Part shown: positions 8,347 through 16,855 of the stretch, piece after piece
How positions within the stretch are numbered: position 1 is the first letter of the stretch
Layout: each line of letters starts with the position of its first letter
Virus record (IMG/VR): IMGVR_UViG_3300017950_001860
Coordinates: 1-64,000 of that record
Length of the DNA stretch: 64,000 bases
Direction: 5' to 3' (one strand)
Source: a virus
Notes under the pieces: generated by a model
Seen by the model: only the letters and a program-made list of their open reading frames with translations
What the model was told of the DNA's origin: nothing
The model's database searches: none
Made by a program: the position numbers and the translations under genes

Positions 8347-9421
8347 TTATAGTTTCCGTAGTAACAATCTGCTCATAAGGTTTTGATATTTCTTTAATTG
8401 TGCCACAACTTCTTGCACAGGTAATCATTTTTTGTTTAAACCAGTATTTGTTCCAAACTGTATGCCATAACTTTGCATTTACAATATCTTCGATAGATTT
8501 TTGTAAAGAATTAATATTATCATATCCGCCAAGATCTGTAATATATTCTTCGTGCTGTGTTCTTATATCTATTCGAGCCTGAGTTGTCTCATCTTTTGGT
8601 ATATTTGTAAACGGCACACTTGCAAGATAACAACAAGGATATACTATCCTATTAGCATCAATATATATTTCCTTCGTGTGTAAAACATAACAATTTATCT
8701 CACTATTATTAACTATTTCTTTATAGTTTTTAATAACATCGTTACTTATAAAAGACATCTTGTTATCACTAGGAGGTTCTATATAATGTGTAGTAGTTGC
8801 ATTTGAATCTAAAACAGCATATTTTGGTTCACCGATAAATCGACTACTATTCTTTACTGAAAAATGTTTAAATTTCATTTCTTTTGCTAATTTTTCTGCT
8901 TCTCCTACTTGGTGCTCGTTATGTTTAAATTTAATAAAACACCATTCAGCAGTTCCTCCTGCATTAATAAATGCCCGAGCATTTGAAATAATTTTTTCAA
9001 AACTAGTACCGATCCTATATAATGAATGTGTATCGGCTAAACCATCCAGTGCAAAAACTACTCTACTATCTTTGGGTAATGTTTGGGCTAACAATTCCCA
9101 CCACTGTGTAGTACGTGCGCTACCATTTGTATGTATAGCGATGTTTATTTCAGGTTTATACTCTACTGCATATTTGCACATATCTATTAAATCATTATTA
9201 ATAATAGGATCGCCAAAATTTCCACAGAAATAAAAACCAGTGATTTTATCTAAAACACTGTGAGATAAAATTTTCTTAAAATCAGATACTGTCCAATCAT
9301 TATTCTTTATTAAAGGATTATCTAAACCGCCTCTAATATTTCTATTACACATAGGACAGCTTGCTTGACAGCGATTTGTAATTTCAAGATGGATTTGTGT
9401 TAGCTCGTTAAAATGGAACAT
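8339..9421 (-). CDS. Radical SAM protein with C-terminal SPASM-like domain
   Basis: 360 residues. The cluster motif TNRCQASCPMCNRNIRGG is near residue 16, followed by FYFCGNFGDPI in place of the usual GGEP. The C-terminal half has an SPASM-like auxiliary-cluster segment (EIYIDANRIVYPCCYL, then ITCARSCG). It is the promoter-proximal gene of the minus-strand radical SAM operon. A CATAAATA box ends seven bases before the ATG at 9421, and there is no clear Shine-Dalgarno sequence, so the message may be leaderless. Proteins with this pattern include peptide-modifying and sugar-modifying enzymes. The reaction here is unknown. Confidence 0.86.
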   Translation of the reverse strand: MFHFNELTQIHLEITNRCQASCPMCNRNIRGGLDNPLIKNNDWTVSDFKKILSHSVLDKITGFYFCGNFGDPIINNDLIDMCKYAVEYKPEINIAIHTNGSARTTQWWELLAQTLPKDSRVVFALDGLADTHSLYRIGTSFEKIISNARAFINAGGTAEWCFIKFKHNEHQVGEAEKLAKEMKFKHFSVKNSSRFIGEPKYAVLDSNATTTHYIEPPSDNKMSFISNDVIKNYKEIVNNSEINCYVLHTKEIYIDANRIVYPCCYLASVPFTNIPKDETTQARIDIRTQHEEYITDLGGYDNINSLQKSIEDIVNAKLWHTVWNKYWFKQKMITCARSCGTIKEISKPYEQIVTTETING

Positions 9422-9428
9422 TATAGAA

Positions 9429-9436
9429 TATTTATG
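9429..9436 (-). promoter_or_regulatory. Late promoter box CATAAATA
   Basis: CATAAATA reads leftward and ends seven bases before the ATG at 9421. It abuts the plus-strand box at 9437-9444, giving TATTTATGACTAAATA, a back-to-back arrangement also found at 24138-24153. Confidence 0.5.
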
Positions 9437-9444
9437 ACTAAATA
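9437..9444 (+). promoter_or_regulatory. Late-promoter-like box ACTAAATA
   Basis: ACTAAATA reads rightward towards the nitroreductase gene, whose ATG at 9464 follows a Shine-Dalgarno sequence (TAGGAGAA). This side therefore has a short conventional leader, unlike the minus-strand side. Confidence 0.45.
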
Positions 9445-9463
9445 ACTGTATAGGAGAACCAAG

Positions 9464-10123
9464 ATGGACATAAGAAAAAATTTAAGCAAAGCTATAATTC
9501 GCAGCCAACACTGTCAGCGTAATTGGGATTTAGATAAAGTAATACCTCAAGAAGATTTAGACATACTTAAAACAAGCTTAACACAAGCTCCTAGTTTACA
9601 AAATGTGGCATTCTATAAGGTTCACTTTATACAAGATAGAGAGACTATCGAAAAAGTACACGCAGCAACACACGGTGCACCGTACGCTATTGCAGAAGAT
9701 GGTACTAAAATAGTTGATCCGCATCCACGAGACGAAGACAAATATCACGAAATGGGAGATGCTACACAAAGTCAAACATTAGCAAATCTTGTTGTAGTTT
9801 TTGAAGACTATTATAAAGTAGAATCACACTTTAAAGAAAAAAGAATTGCTGACGAACCGAAAGATTTTGATAAAAATGTAGCTTTAGGTATAGTTTCTGG
9901 TTATTTAAATTTAACTGCTCAGATGTTAGGTTATGCAACTGGTTGTTGTTTAAGTATGGATCATGTAAAAGTTAAAGAAGCACTAAATTTAGAGAATGAT
10001 CCTTTATTGATAATGGGTGTAGGGTTTAAACAAGAAGGTGTAAGCCGCAGAAAACATCAAGTTGACGATGAAATTTTATATCCTACAAATAAAAGACAAG
10101 AAGTTCCAGTCGTAGAATATTAA
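9464..10123 (+). CDS. Nitroreductase-family FMN oxidoreductase
   Basis: 219 residues. An N-terminal RSQHCQRNWDLDKVIP segment and DILKTSLTQAPSLQN match the opening helices of nitroreductases, where basic and Ser residues contact FMN phosphate. GYLNLTAQMLGYATGCCLSM in the second half is the conserved helix of the family. These enzymes use NAD(P)H and FMN to reduce nitro, quinone, enone or azoline groups, and some dehydrogenate azolines in peptide natural products. Good ribosome site (AGGAGAACCAAG then ATG). It is the first gene of a long plus-strand operon that continues with six 2OG-oxygenase-like genes. The substrate is unknown. Confidence 0.82.
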   Translation: MDIRKNLSKAIIRSQHCQRNWDLDKVIPQEDLDILKTSLTQAPSLQNVAFYKVHFIQDRETIEKVHAATHGAPYAIAEDGTKIVDPHPRDEDKYHEMGDATQSQTLANLVVVFEDYYKVESHFKEKRIADEPKDFDKNVALGIVSGYLNLTAQMLGYATGCCLSMDHVKVKEALNLENDPLLIMGVGFKQEGVSRRKHQVDDEILYPTNKRQEVPVVEY

Positions 10124-10683
10124 TGCCCTTACACTATGATATAGATTTAAAAAATTTTATAGATATACAGGAACGTTTTAGCAAGTATATTAATAAAGAT
10201 CTAATCGGGCAATCAATAACAGTATTTGATAAAACAGACAATGATATCATCTGGTTACGAGAAAAAATTATAGATGATATCATCGATATATTCTCAGAAG
10301 ATCCAAAAATTAAAATATGTGTGCTAGGTGGGTTAAGCGGAAATGAAAGTTTACGAGTTCATATAGATGGACATAATCCTCCTACACCGGATCAACATTG
10401 GGCATTAAATATTCCTATATTTAATTGCCAAGATACAACAATGTATTGGTATGATAGTAATTATGACATTGGATACGCAACTCCTACAAATAAACCAAAT
10501 TTACCAGCAGATGATTCGCAACATTTAAGACCAATATGGATAGGTAATCCTAAAGTTATAGACGAGTGTTCTATAGATAAACCAAAAGTTGTAAAAGTAA
10601 CTACACCACATAGTGTTACAAATTTTTCAAAACACCCTAGATACTTATTAAGTGTTCGATTTAACATAGAAACTAATTTATAA
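10123..10683 (+). CDS. 2OG-Fe(II) oxygenase-like protein
   Basis: 186 residues, starting in a TAATG overlap with the nitroreductase stop. Candidate iron ligands are H and D in RVHIDGHNPP (about residues 83-85) and the His in TTPHSVTNFS. An Arg in HPRYLLSVRF would bind 2-oxoglutarate. It is only distantly related to the five tandem oxygenase-like genes that follow: it lacks their WMPWxDYEPGH segment. The gap of 29 bases after it is one of the few in this operon. The substrate is unknown. Confidence 0.66.
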   Translation: MPLHYDIDLKNFIDIQERFSKYINKDLIGQSITVFDKTDNDIIWLREKIIDDIIDIFSEDPKIKICVLGGLSGNESLRVHIDGHNPPTPDQHWALNIPIFNCQDTTMYWYDSNYDIGYATPTNKPNLPADDSQHLRPIWIGNPKVIDECSIDKPKVVKVTTPHSVTNFSKHPRYLLSVRFNIETNL

Positions 10684-10712
10684 AACATAAGTATTTCCGT
10701 AGAGGAAATTAA

Positions 10713-11414
10713 ATGATACAATATATTGGTAATTATGCAGATTGGATACCGGATACCTGGTGTAAAGAAGTGTTGTCAAATCCTGGGTTTGAAATGCCAA
10801 AACATAGTTTGCGAAATGAAGCAAGATTTAATCCGATACTACGTGAATTTATACAAGACATAAGTTACATACATACAAAGGAAGATTATCTAAATATACA
10901 AGAACATCTAAACACATTAGATCCTAATGATAAAGCAGTTAAACATGCAAAGATACATATAGATTATCTCGATCCGGATCGAGAAATGGGCGAAGAATAT
11001 GACATGTATACAAACTCAGGATATGATGTATATGCGAATCATTTTAGTCTACTAGAAAAATTTGATTTATCATTTGACCTTTTAGACAATCCTCCGCCAT
11101 TTTTAGACTATAAAGGTAAACACATTACTTGGTGGTTTAGTACAATGAAACCAGGAGACTTAATGCCTGTACATACTGATAGAGCAAAACCTGATATACC
11201 TATAAATAAATATTGGATGCCTTGGACTGATTACGAACCAGGACACATATTTATTATAGGTGATAAAGAAGTTTCTAATTATAAAAAAGGTGATGTGTAT
11301 AAGTTTGACTACGCAGGTGACTGGCACGGTGCTTGCAATTTAGGTACAACAAACAGATGTATTTTACAAATAGTAGACTATAAACCTTCAAGGAACATTG
11401 ATGGAGTTTGTTAA
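10713..11414 (+). CDS. 2OG-Fe(II) oxygenase-like protein, tandem paralogue 1
   Basis: 233 residues, the longest of five tandem paralogues. Opens with IQYIGNYADWIPDTW, the family's N-terminal signature. The core has MKPGDLMPVHTDRAK (HxD), YWMPWTDYEPGHIFI, a GDVYKFDY strand and the distal His in DWHGACNLGTTNRCILQI, whose Arg would contact 2-oxoglutarate. Ribosome site AGAGGAAA precedes the ATG. It carries an insertion of about 50 residues between the N-terminal signature and the core that the paralogues lack. The substrate is unknown. Confidence 0.72.
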   Translation: MIQYIGNYADWIPDTWCKEVLSNPGFEMPKHSLRNEARFNPILREFIQDISYIHTKEDYLNIQEHLNTLDPNDKAVKHAKIHIDYLDPDREMGEEYDMYTNSGYDVYANHFSLLEKFDLSFDLLDNPPPFLDYKGKHITWWFSTMKPGDLMPVHTDRAKPDIPINKYWMPWTDYEPGHIFIIGDKEVSNYKKGDVYKFDYAGDWHGACNLGTTNRCILQIVDYKPSRNIDGVC

Positions 11415-11967
11415 AAATTATAAAAACTGGATCAATCCTTCTTGGATTGAAGAAATAACAAACACACCCGGGTTGTCCGTACCGAAAGACATGTTTCAAA
11501 ATATAAATATTTTTGAGGAAATTGAAAACGGCAAGCGTGAGCCGATGGATAAGTCTGAGGAGGAAATTTATAAAGTTTACGGAACTGACTTAGTACAATT
11601 TCAACTTTTAGAAAAGGATGGATTAAGTTTTAAAATTGATCCTCCTTGGATTCAGCCAGATGAAGACTTTACTTGGTGGATAATAAAAATGTATCCCGGA
11701 CAATATATACCGGTCCATAGAGATAATCCAAGAGGTGACGACAAAAACACACGAAGGTATTGGATGCCATTAACAGAATATGACCCAGGACACATATTTG
11801 TATACGAAGACATAACCGTAAGCAAATATAATAAAGGTGATCTATACTTGTATAATGAAACAAAAGCACTACACGGAGCAATAAACATAGGTTCGACTAC
11901 TCGTATAATATTGCAAGTTTCTGCATATTATAAAAAGGATGAAGTAAAAAATGAAATACATAGATAA
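11401..11967 (+). CDS. 2OG-Fe(II) oxygenase-like protein, tandem paralogue 2
   Basis: 188 residues from the ATG at 11401, with AAGGAA upstream (a TTG directly before it is not needed). It overlaps the previous gene by 14 bases. Motifs: FVKNYKNWINPSWIEE at the N-terminus, MYPGQYIPVHRDNPRG (HxD), YWMPLTEYDPGHIFVYED and ALHGAINIGSTTRIILQ (distal His, Arg). It matches its neighbours over nearly the whole length, which indicates tandem duplication. All predicted iron ligands are intact, so it is probably active rather than a relic. Confidence 0.72.
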   Translation: MEFVKNYKNWINPSWIEEITNTPGLSVPKDMFQNINIFEEIENGKREPMDKSEEEIYKVYGTDLVQFQLLEKDGLSFKIDPPWIQPDEDFTWWIIKMYPGQYIPVHRDNPRGDDKNTRRYWMPLTEYDPGHIFVYEDITVSKYNKGDLYLYNETKALHGAINIGSTTRIILQVSAYYKKDEVKNEIHR

Positions 11968-12478
11968 CATGAAGAATTTAGATGTATCTGAAGAAACACT
12001 CGATACTTGGAGAAAATTAATTTTAGAAAACGAAGGATTGCATAGGCCGAGAGACGGAGGAAAGCCGCAGGGACCTGAAGGAGAAAAAGAGTGGCAAAAA
12101 GCAATCGATGCTGGATATGATCCAACAGCTACTTACTTTCAAATGTTTGATAAAAACAATTGTCCTTTTGATTTACCAGAATTCCATAAATGTGGAAGAT
12201 CAAGACACTGGTGGTTAACAAAAATGATGCCAGGAGACTTTATGCCGATGCATGTTGACCCGCACACTACTGTACAAAAAAATGCTCAGAGATTTTGGAT
12301 CCCTTTACAAGATTGGGAAATAGGACATATATTTAAGTTTCAAGATGAAATAGTAACAAACTATAAAAAGGGTGATATATACGAATACGACGATGCACAA
12401 GGTCTACACGGAGCAGCAAATATAGGTTTAACACCTCGTGTAGTTTTACAAGTAACATTATATGAGGAAGAACAATGA
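11951..12478 (+). CDS. 2OG-Fe(II) oxygenase-like protein, tandem paralogue 3
   Basis: 175 residues, the shortest of the tandem set, overlapping the previous gene by 17 bases, with AAGGATG upstream of its ATG. Motifs: HWWLTKMMPGDFMPMHVDPH (HxD), RFWIPLQDWEIGHIFKFQDE and GLHGAANIGLTPRVVLQ (distal His and Arg). The N-terminal signature is weaker than in its sisters (YIDNMKNLDVSEETLDTW). The iron-site residues are retained. Its DWEIGH replaces the DYEPGH of the other copies, hinting at divergence of substrate contacts. Confidence 0.71.
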   Translation: MKYIDNMKNLDVSEETLDTWRKLILENEGLHRPRDGGKPQGPEGEKEWQKAIDAGYDPTATYFQMFDKNNCPFDLPEFHKCGRSRHWWLTKMMPGDFMPMHVDPHTTVQKNAQRFWIPLQDWEIGHIFKFQDEIVTNYKKGDIYEYDDAQGLHGAANIGLTPRVVLQVTLYEEEQ

Positions 12479-13029
12479 AGTATATAGGAAATTATCGAGA
12501 CTGGCTACAAGACGAATGGATTGCATATGCTCTCGAGAATGAAGGCATAGAGCAACCAAAAGCCGAGTTTGTTGATAATGACATTGAAGGTGCAATTGAA
12601 AGAGGAGAACGTGCAGAGTTCTGTGATTTTCAAAAAAAGTACGGCGATGCAGGTTACGATGTTAAGTCTTTAATGTATTATATATTTGACGGGAGAAACT
12701 TTCCATTTGATATAGGTATACCGCCTTGGGTAACTACATACAAAGATGGAACTAGCGGAACTTATTTTAATCTATTTAAATATAAGCCCGGTCATGTACT
12801 TCCTATACACAGCGATAGAACAACAAAGTTTGAAAAAAATTGTGTACGTTATTGGATGAGTTGGAAAGATTATGAACCTGGTCATATTTTAATATACGAT
12901 GATAAATTAATTGGGCCATATAAAGCAGGCGATGTATATGAATTCGATGATCCATTTGCAATACACGGCGCAGCAAATATAGGGCTATCAGAAAGACTAA
13001 CGTTTCAATTTACAATATATGATGAGTAA
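12475..13029 (+). CDS. 2OG-Fe(II) oxygenase-like protein, tandem paralogue 4
   Basis: 184 residues, starting in an ATGA overlap after GAGGAAGAAC. It opens with KYIGNYRDWLQDEWIAYALE, almost the same as paralogue 1. Motifs: YKPGHVLPIHSDRTTK (HxD), RYWMSWKDYEPGHILIYDDK and AIHGAANIGLSERLTFQ (distal His, Arg). The aromatic WW pair found before PG in the other copies is replaced by TYFNLFKYKPG, so this copy has the most altered strand at the active-site entrance. The substrate is unknown. Confidence 0.71.
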   Translation: MKYIGNYRDWLQDEWIAYALENEGIEQPKAEFVDNDIEGAIERGERAEFCDFQKKYGDAGYDVKSLMYYIFDGRNFPFDIGIPPWVTTYKDGTSGTYFNLFKYKPGHVLPIHSDRTTKFEKNCVRYWMSWKDYEPGHILIYDDKLIGPYKAGDVYEFDDPFAIHGAANIGLSERLTFQFTIYDE

Positions 13030-13765
13030 ATTATATGTATTTGGTTGTAGTTATGCCACTGGTGAAGAATTATTAGCACACGAATTATCTATTAACGACT
13101 ATAGATTAGCAACGTCTGATGATCCACGTAAATTTTTTAAAAAGTTAGAAACTGAGAATCTACAAGAAGAATACAACGCTATAAAAGAAAAACAAAAACT
13201 AATATCTTGGCCGCAATTATTAGCAGATAAACTAAATTTACAATGTTGCAATTATGCCGAAAGCGGAAATAGTTTAGATAAAATTGTATATCAAGTTTTT
13301 GAAAACAATTATAAGTTTACTAACAATGATATAGTAATTGTCTCACTCACTAAAGCAACACGCAATGCAATATTTAATAAAACTGTAGAATCTTTTCAGT
13401 TACCATCATTATTATGGCCGTACAAAGGTTTATTAGGAGTAAAAGATACAGGAGATATAAAACCTGTTATTAATGAACAGACTGACAAGGCACTAATAGA
13501 TTGGTTTTCGGATGACAGAATATCTTGGGATTTTGTCAAAAACTTACAAGTATTAGAATACTACAATATAAATATTGTTCCTGCTATGAATAATAATATT
13601 ATTTCATCTATGCCTATAATATTAGATTTATACGAAAAAAGTAAATCTAAATTTTTAACAGATAAAGGTTTAGATTTTTTTTGTGAAGAACGACTAGCCT
13701 GGGGGCATCCAAATAAAGATGCTCATATAAAATATGCGGAGCACTTATATGAAATTTTACGGTAA
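13019..13765 (+). CDS. SGNH/GDSL-hydrolase-like protein
   Basis: 248 residues. An N-terminal LYVFGCSYATGEE motif resembles block I of SGNH hydrolases (here Cys-Ser, with Ser as candidate nucleophile). NYAESGNSLDKIV matches the Gly/Asn blocks, and HPNKDAHIKYAEHL resembles the C-terminal Asp-His block. Such enzymes are esterases or deacylases acting on sugars and lipids. It is one of four proteins of this type in the window (27273, 33395, 40206) and is inserted between the fourth and fifth tandem oxygenase-like genes. Start codons ATG-ATG at 13019/13022 overlap the previous gene by up to 11 bases. Confidence 0.62.
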   Translation: MMSKLYVFGCSYATGEELLAHELSINDYRLATSDDPRKFFKKLETENLQEEYNAIKEKQKLISWPQLLADKLNLQCCNYAESGNSLDKIVYQVFENNYKFTNNDIVIVSLTKATRNAIFNKTVESFQLPSLLWPYKGLLGVKDTGDIKPVINEQTDKALIDWFSDDRISWDFVKNLQVLEYYNINIVPAMNNNIISSMPIILDLYEKSKSKFLTDKGLDFFCEERLAWGHPNKDAHIKYAEHLYEILR

Positions 13766-14294
13766 TTTTAATCACTTAGTTAAACAAGAATGGATAGATA
13801 CATTAATTTCTACTAAGGGTATAGAGATTAGTCCTTGGAAAGATCATGACGGCAAAGATGATGACGTTGAAATTAATGTAGACCAAACACTAGCCACAGA
13901 TGATAACCAAGCCGATATGTTTACTAATGGTCCGTATGGAAATAATCTAATCATGGCTGAAATATTTGATAATCGTAACTGTCCTTTTGACTTAGATATG
14001 GGCGAGCTTAACAAATATTTACAAGGAGACTGGTGGATAGTAAAGCAGATGCCGGGACAGTTTATGCCGCTACACAGAGATACTGTAAATGTACACGACA
14101 ATAATTATAGATTTTGGATGCCATGGAAAGATTATGAACCTGGGCATGTGTTTATACACGAAAATAAATTTGTTAGCGGATATGCGTCAGGTGACTTGTT
14201 TAGGTACGATCAAGACAATGACTTACACGGAAGTGTTAATATAGGACTTACACCTAGAATTGTACTTCAAATAAGTCAAAAGGAAATACCTTGA
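13749..14294 (+). CDS. 2OG-Fe(II) oxygenase-like protein, tandem paralogue 5
   Basis: 181 residues from the ATG at 13749. This start is chosen over the in-frame ATG at 13734 because GCGGAG lies eight bases before it and because KFYGNFNHLVKQEWID then aligns with the paralogues' opening. Motifs: WWIVKQMPGQFMPLHRDTVN (HxD), FWMPWKDYEPGHVFIHEN and DLHGSVNIGLTPRIVLQ (distal His, Arg). It is separated from its four sisters by the SGNH-like gene, so either that gene was inserted or the duplication spanned it. Confidence 0.72.
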   Translation: MKFYGNFNHLVKQEWIDTLISTKGIEISPWKDHDGKDDDVEINVDQTLATDDNQADMFTNGPYGNNLIMAEIFDNRNCPFDLDMGELNKYLQGDWWIVKQMPGQFMPLHRDTVNVHDNNYRFWMPWKDYEPGHVFIHENKFVSGYASGDLFRYDQDNDLHGSVNIGLTPRIVLQISQKEIP

Positions 14295-15088
14295 TTGAAG
14301 ATTTAAAACAAATAATAGTTGATAAATGTTATACCTTTGATAACTGGACAAAAACATTTGACGAGTTTGTAAAACAAAATCCAAGAGATTCTATTACTAA
14401 GCTTTACATATATAAAGATAGACCTGATTATTGTGTGTGGGACATAACCGATGAGGAAATAAAAACAATTAGCTATAGATATGTTCATTGTCTAAAAGTT
14501 AACGGAGACATGCATTGTTTGCAAGAATACCATCCTAATAAAATTAGGGGTATTTCAAATTATCAAAAGTTAGATCCCATGCCTGAATTTCCTACATTAA
14601 AAAATTACTCATCTGTTCAAATAGAAGGTGAACAATATATCTATACTTATTTTAGTAGCCCAGGCGAGTTAGGTTATCCGCCGCCTTATATGTTATTTAA
14701 TATAATGACGAATAGTAATAATGTTGTTGAAGACTTTAAATCATATATTAAAAAAGTAGTCGATGCATATTATAACTTAGGAGTACAATGTAAACAAAAG
14801 AATCTTGCATATTACAGTCCAAATCATGTTTTAGTAAACCACTTTGTAAATGAAAATTTTTATTTTAAAGATAGTGTATTCTTTGAAGTCGATACAGCGT
14901 TAGACTTAGATAATGCAGCCGAATTTTGGAAATCAAGCATTAACGGATTTCGCAGAGCCGAAGGTATAATCAATGCATATAGATCTAGAACAGATTACAG
15001 TTTAGAGACAGAACGATTATTATTTGATACTATAAAAAATTTAAGCGAATACGGAAAAGAAAAATGTCTAAATTTAAAGAATGTTTAA
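14291..15088 (+). CDS. Conserved-looking protein of unknown function
   Basis: 265 residues. I do not recognise a family. The start is a TTG at 14291 with AAGGAAA just upstream, overlapping the previous stop (TTGA). The sequence is soluble and mixed, with many aromatic residues and several Cys (YVHCLKVNGDMHCLQEYHP, YYNLGVQCKQKNLAYYSPNH). The last third looks alpha-helical. No signal peptide or membrane helix is seen. Its place directly after the tandem oxygenase-like genes makes it a candidate partner, carrier or substrate-binding protein of that set, which is inference from position only. Confidence 0.55.
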   Translation: MIEDLKQIIVDKCYTFDNWTKTFDEFVKQNPRDSITKLYIYKDRPDYCVWDITDEEIKTISYRYVHCLKVNGDMHCLQEYHPNKIRGISNYQKLDPMPEFPTLKNYSSVQIEGEQYIYTYFSSPGELGYPPPYMLFNIMTNSNNVVEDFKSYIKKVVDAYYNLGVQCKQKNLAYYSPNHVLVNHFVNENFYFKDSVFFEVDTALDLDNAAEFWKSSINGFRRAEGIINAYRSRTDYSLETERLLFDTIKNLSEYGKEKCLNLKNV

Positions 15089-15261
15089 GTTACATAAGTC
15101 ACTGGAAAGATGGCAAGAAGATAGTTCAACTTGAAACAAGTTTGTATATTTTTGCCGAATCGCAAAGTACAGGATCTCATACTTGGTACGATCATACTAT
15201 TTGGTCATGGCAAGGAAAAGATATTAAAATTGAAGAGGTTGGTATTCATCCAAATGAATAA
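15064..15261 (+). CDS. Small protein of unknown function
   Basis: 65 residues, rich in Trp, Tyr and His (SHWKDGKKIVQLETSLYIFA, HTWYDHTIWSWQGKD). It overlaps the previous gene by 25 bases and its 3' end overlaps the convergent fibre-like gene by 16 bases. Coding is supported by the tight operon position and by the way its frame fills an otherwise empty stretch. The pattern suggests a small beta-rich domain. No function can be assigned. Confidence 0.5.
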   Translation: MSKFKECLSYISHWKDGKKIVQLETSLYIFAESQSTGSHTWYDHTIWSWQGKDIKIEEVGIHPNE

Positions 15262-16202
15262 GTAGGCATTGCTCTATACTCACCGTTAACTTTTACTTTA
15301 ACAAATTTTACATCTTCTAAGTTAACATTTTTTACTTCTTCTACGTTTAACTCTAAATTTTCATTTATTACACTACCGTAATTAGTAGTAAGTGTGCCAT
15401 TACTACTAATCTTTACTGCAACCTTTGGTTCACCGAATGGTTCTAATCTAGTAACCCAGTTCATACTTGTAGGTAAATATCCCTCACCCGGATCGTCATC
15501 TATAATTGCAGTTTGAGCCATTCCCCATTCCCATGGTTCATCTGATGATTTTCCCATCCAGTCAAATGCATATATGAAGTCACCATTTTTTAAAGATTCA
15601 GGATTATCGGGTGTACCTCGAAATCTGTTAAAAGTAGTCCACCCAGCTTTTAATGGATTGTTATCATAACTTTCAAAACGCATAGCAGGTTGTTTAAAGT
15701 TTCCTGTTTGTGCAATAAGTATACCTGTGCTAGTTGTGTTTATTGTTATAGGGACCGGATAACTAAAATCTGTTCCTCCGGAAAGCCACCAAGGTTTTGA
15801 TTTATCACGTTGCGCCACACTATTAAGAGTGTGTTCTATTATAATTCCTTTTGGTTTAATAATACCTTTAGAATTTATTGTAACAAAGTCTCCTGTTGCA
15901 ACACTGTTAATAGATCCTAATAAAAGTTCTGCATCTATAGTTTTTTGCCCAAAACTAGGAGTTTCACTTGCTATTGCACTTATAAATGCAGCATTTCCAT
16001 AAGGTTCGCCAGCAGCGCCTGTATATGCGTTAAACTTTAAAGTACCTAATTGATCTCCTTGCTGTACTATCTGAGGATTTTCATGAGTGCCGCGGGCTGC
16101 TCCAATTTTTATACTAGGTTGATTTTTCTTAAACCCACTAGTAAGTCCTTTTACGAAAAGAGGTGTATTGTTACCATCTGTTTCTATAATATGTTCTATC
16201 AT
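15246..16202 (-). CDS. Tail-fibre-like virion protein
   Basis: 318 residues. The segment IGAARGTHENPQIVQQGDQL followed by GTLKFNAYTG is the RGT...P..V..GD.LG pattern common in the shaft region of phage tail-fibre and endosialidase-type proteins, where a beta-structured domain precedes a chaperone or intertwined stem. The rest is Gly, Asn, Thr and Ser rich and beta-like, with no transmembrane segment. The start forms an ATGA overlap with the methyltransferase gene and has GGGGAG upstream. It sits far from the main virion cluster, in an operon with a methyltransferase and an oxygenase-like gene, which makes it a possible substrate for them (inference). Confidence 0.66.
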   Translation of the reverse strand: MIEHIIETDGNNTPLFVKGLTSGFKKNQPSIKIGAARGTHENPQIVQQGDQLGTLKFNAYTGAAGEPYGNAAFISAIASETPSFGQKTIDAELLLGSINSVATGDFVTINSKGIIKPKGIIIEHTLNSVAQRDKSKPWWLSGGTDFSYPVPITINTTSTGILIAQTGNFKQPAMRFESYDNNPLKAGWTTFNRFRGTPDNPESLKNGDFIYAFDWMGKSSDEPWEWGMAQTAIIDDDPGEGYLPTSMNWVTRLEPFGEPKVAVKISSNGTLTTNYGSVINENLELNVEEVKNVNLEDVKFVKVKVNGEYRAMPTYSFG

Positions 16203-16855
16203 AATTCTCCCCAGACTATTATCATTCCAAAACCATCTAATGCAGAAGGTTGATATTCAACATTTAAGTCTAAACCAAGATTATATAATTGTCCTTGTAC
16301 TTCTTCTTTAGTAAATGCAGCATGTAAACTATTATAAAAGTCATTTTGAAAATATCTCGATTCGTTACTACTATAATATTCTACAACTTTACTCGGACTT
16401 GTTTTAGGTCTTGCTAAATCAATTACTAGTACACTTGTGCCTTTTTTAGAATGATGTTTTAAGGTAATCCAAAAGTCCTTAGGATTGTGAAAATGATGCA
16501 AACTATTTACGCATACTATAAGATCATATTTTTTATCAGTGATAAAAGGTAAATGTAAATTATGCAGTTGAATACAATGATCTAAACCGCTTTCTTCTAT
16601 ATTTGTTTTTGCAATATCTAGCATAGGAGACGAACCATCAATTGCATCAATTTGACAGTATAACATTTCTGCTAGGTCTATTGTGTACTGGGCAGGCCCG
16701 CAACACAAATCTAAAACATTATTAAACGTTTTAGGACTAAAATAGTCGTCTAGTAATTTTAAAAATAATTTTCGTGTAGGAGTTTTATCTGCTTCTGCAA
16801 ATGCTTTTACACTATAATCTTTAAGCATCAATTGGGGTTCTAAACGCCGCTGCAT
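16199..16855 (-). CDS. Class I SAM-dependent methyltransferase
   Basis: 218 residues. Motif I is VLDLCCGPAQYTIDLAE (about residues 42-58), then an acidic motif II (IDAIDGSSPML), motif IV VCVNSLHHFHNPKDFW and a post-motif strand GTSVLVIDLARP. This is the Rossmann fold of small-molecule and protein methyltransferases of the trans-aconitate/UbiE type. It overlaps the upstream oxygenase-like gene by 16 bases and the downstream fibre-like gene by an ATGA, so the three form one operon. The acceptor is unknown. Confidence 0.85.
   Translation of the reverse strand: MQRRLEPQLMLKDYSVKAFAEADKTPTRKLFLKLLDDYFSPKTFNNVLDLCCGPAQYTIDLAEMLYCQIDAIDGSSPMLDIAKTNIEESGLDHCIQLHNLHLPFITDKKYDLIVCVNSLHHFHNPKDFWITLKHHSKKGTSVLVIDLARPKTSPSKVVEYYSSNESRYFQNDFYNSLHAAFTKEEVQGQLYNLGLDLNVEYQPSALDGFGMIIVWGEL

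Noticed and set aside
3257-9421. 7-deazaguanine DNA or tRNA modification pathway
   Set aside because: Only a QueC-like protein is present. The adjacent radical SAM proteins are much longer than QueE and have auxiliary Cys domains, and no QueD, GTP cyclohydrolase or transglycosylase is visible here.
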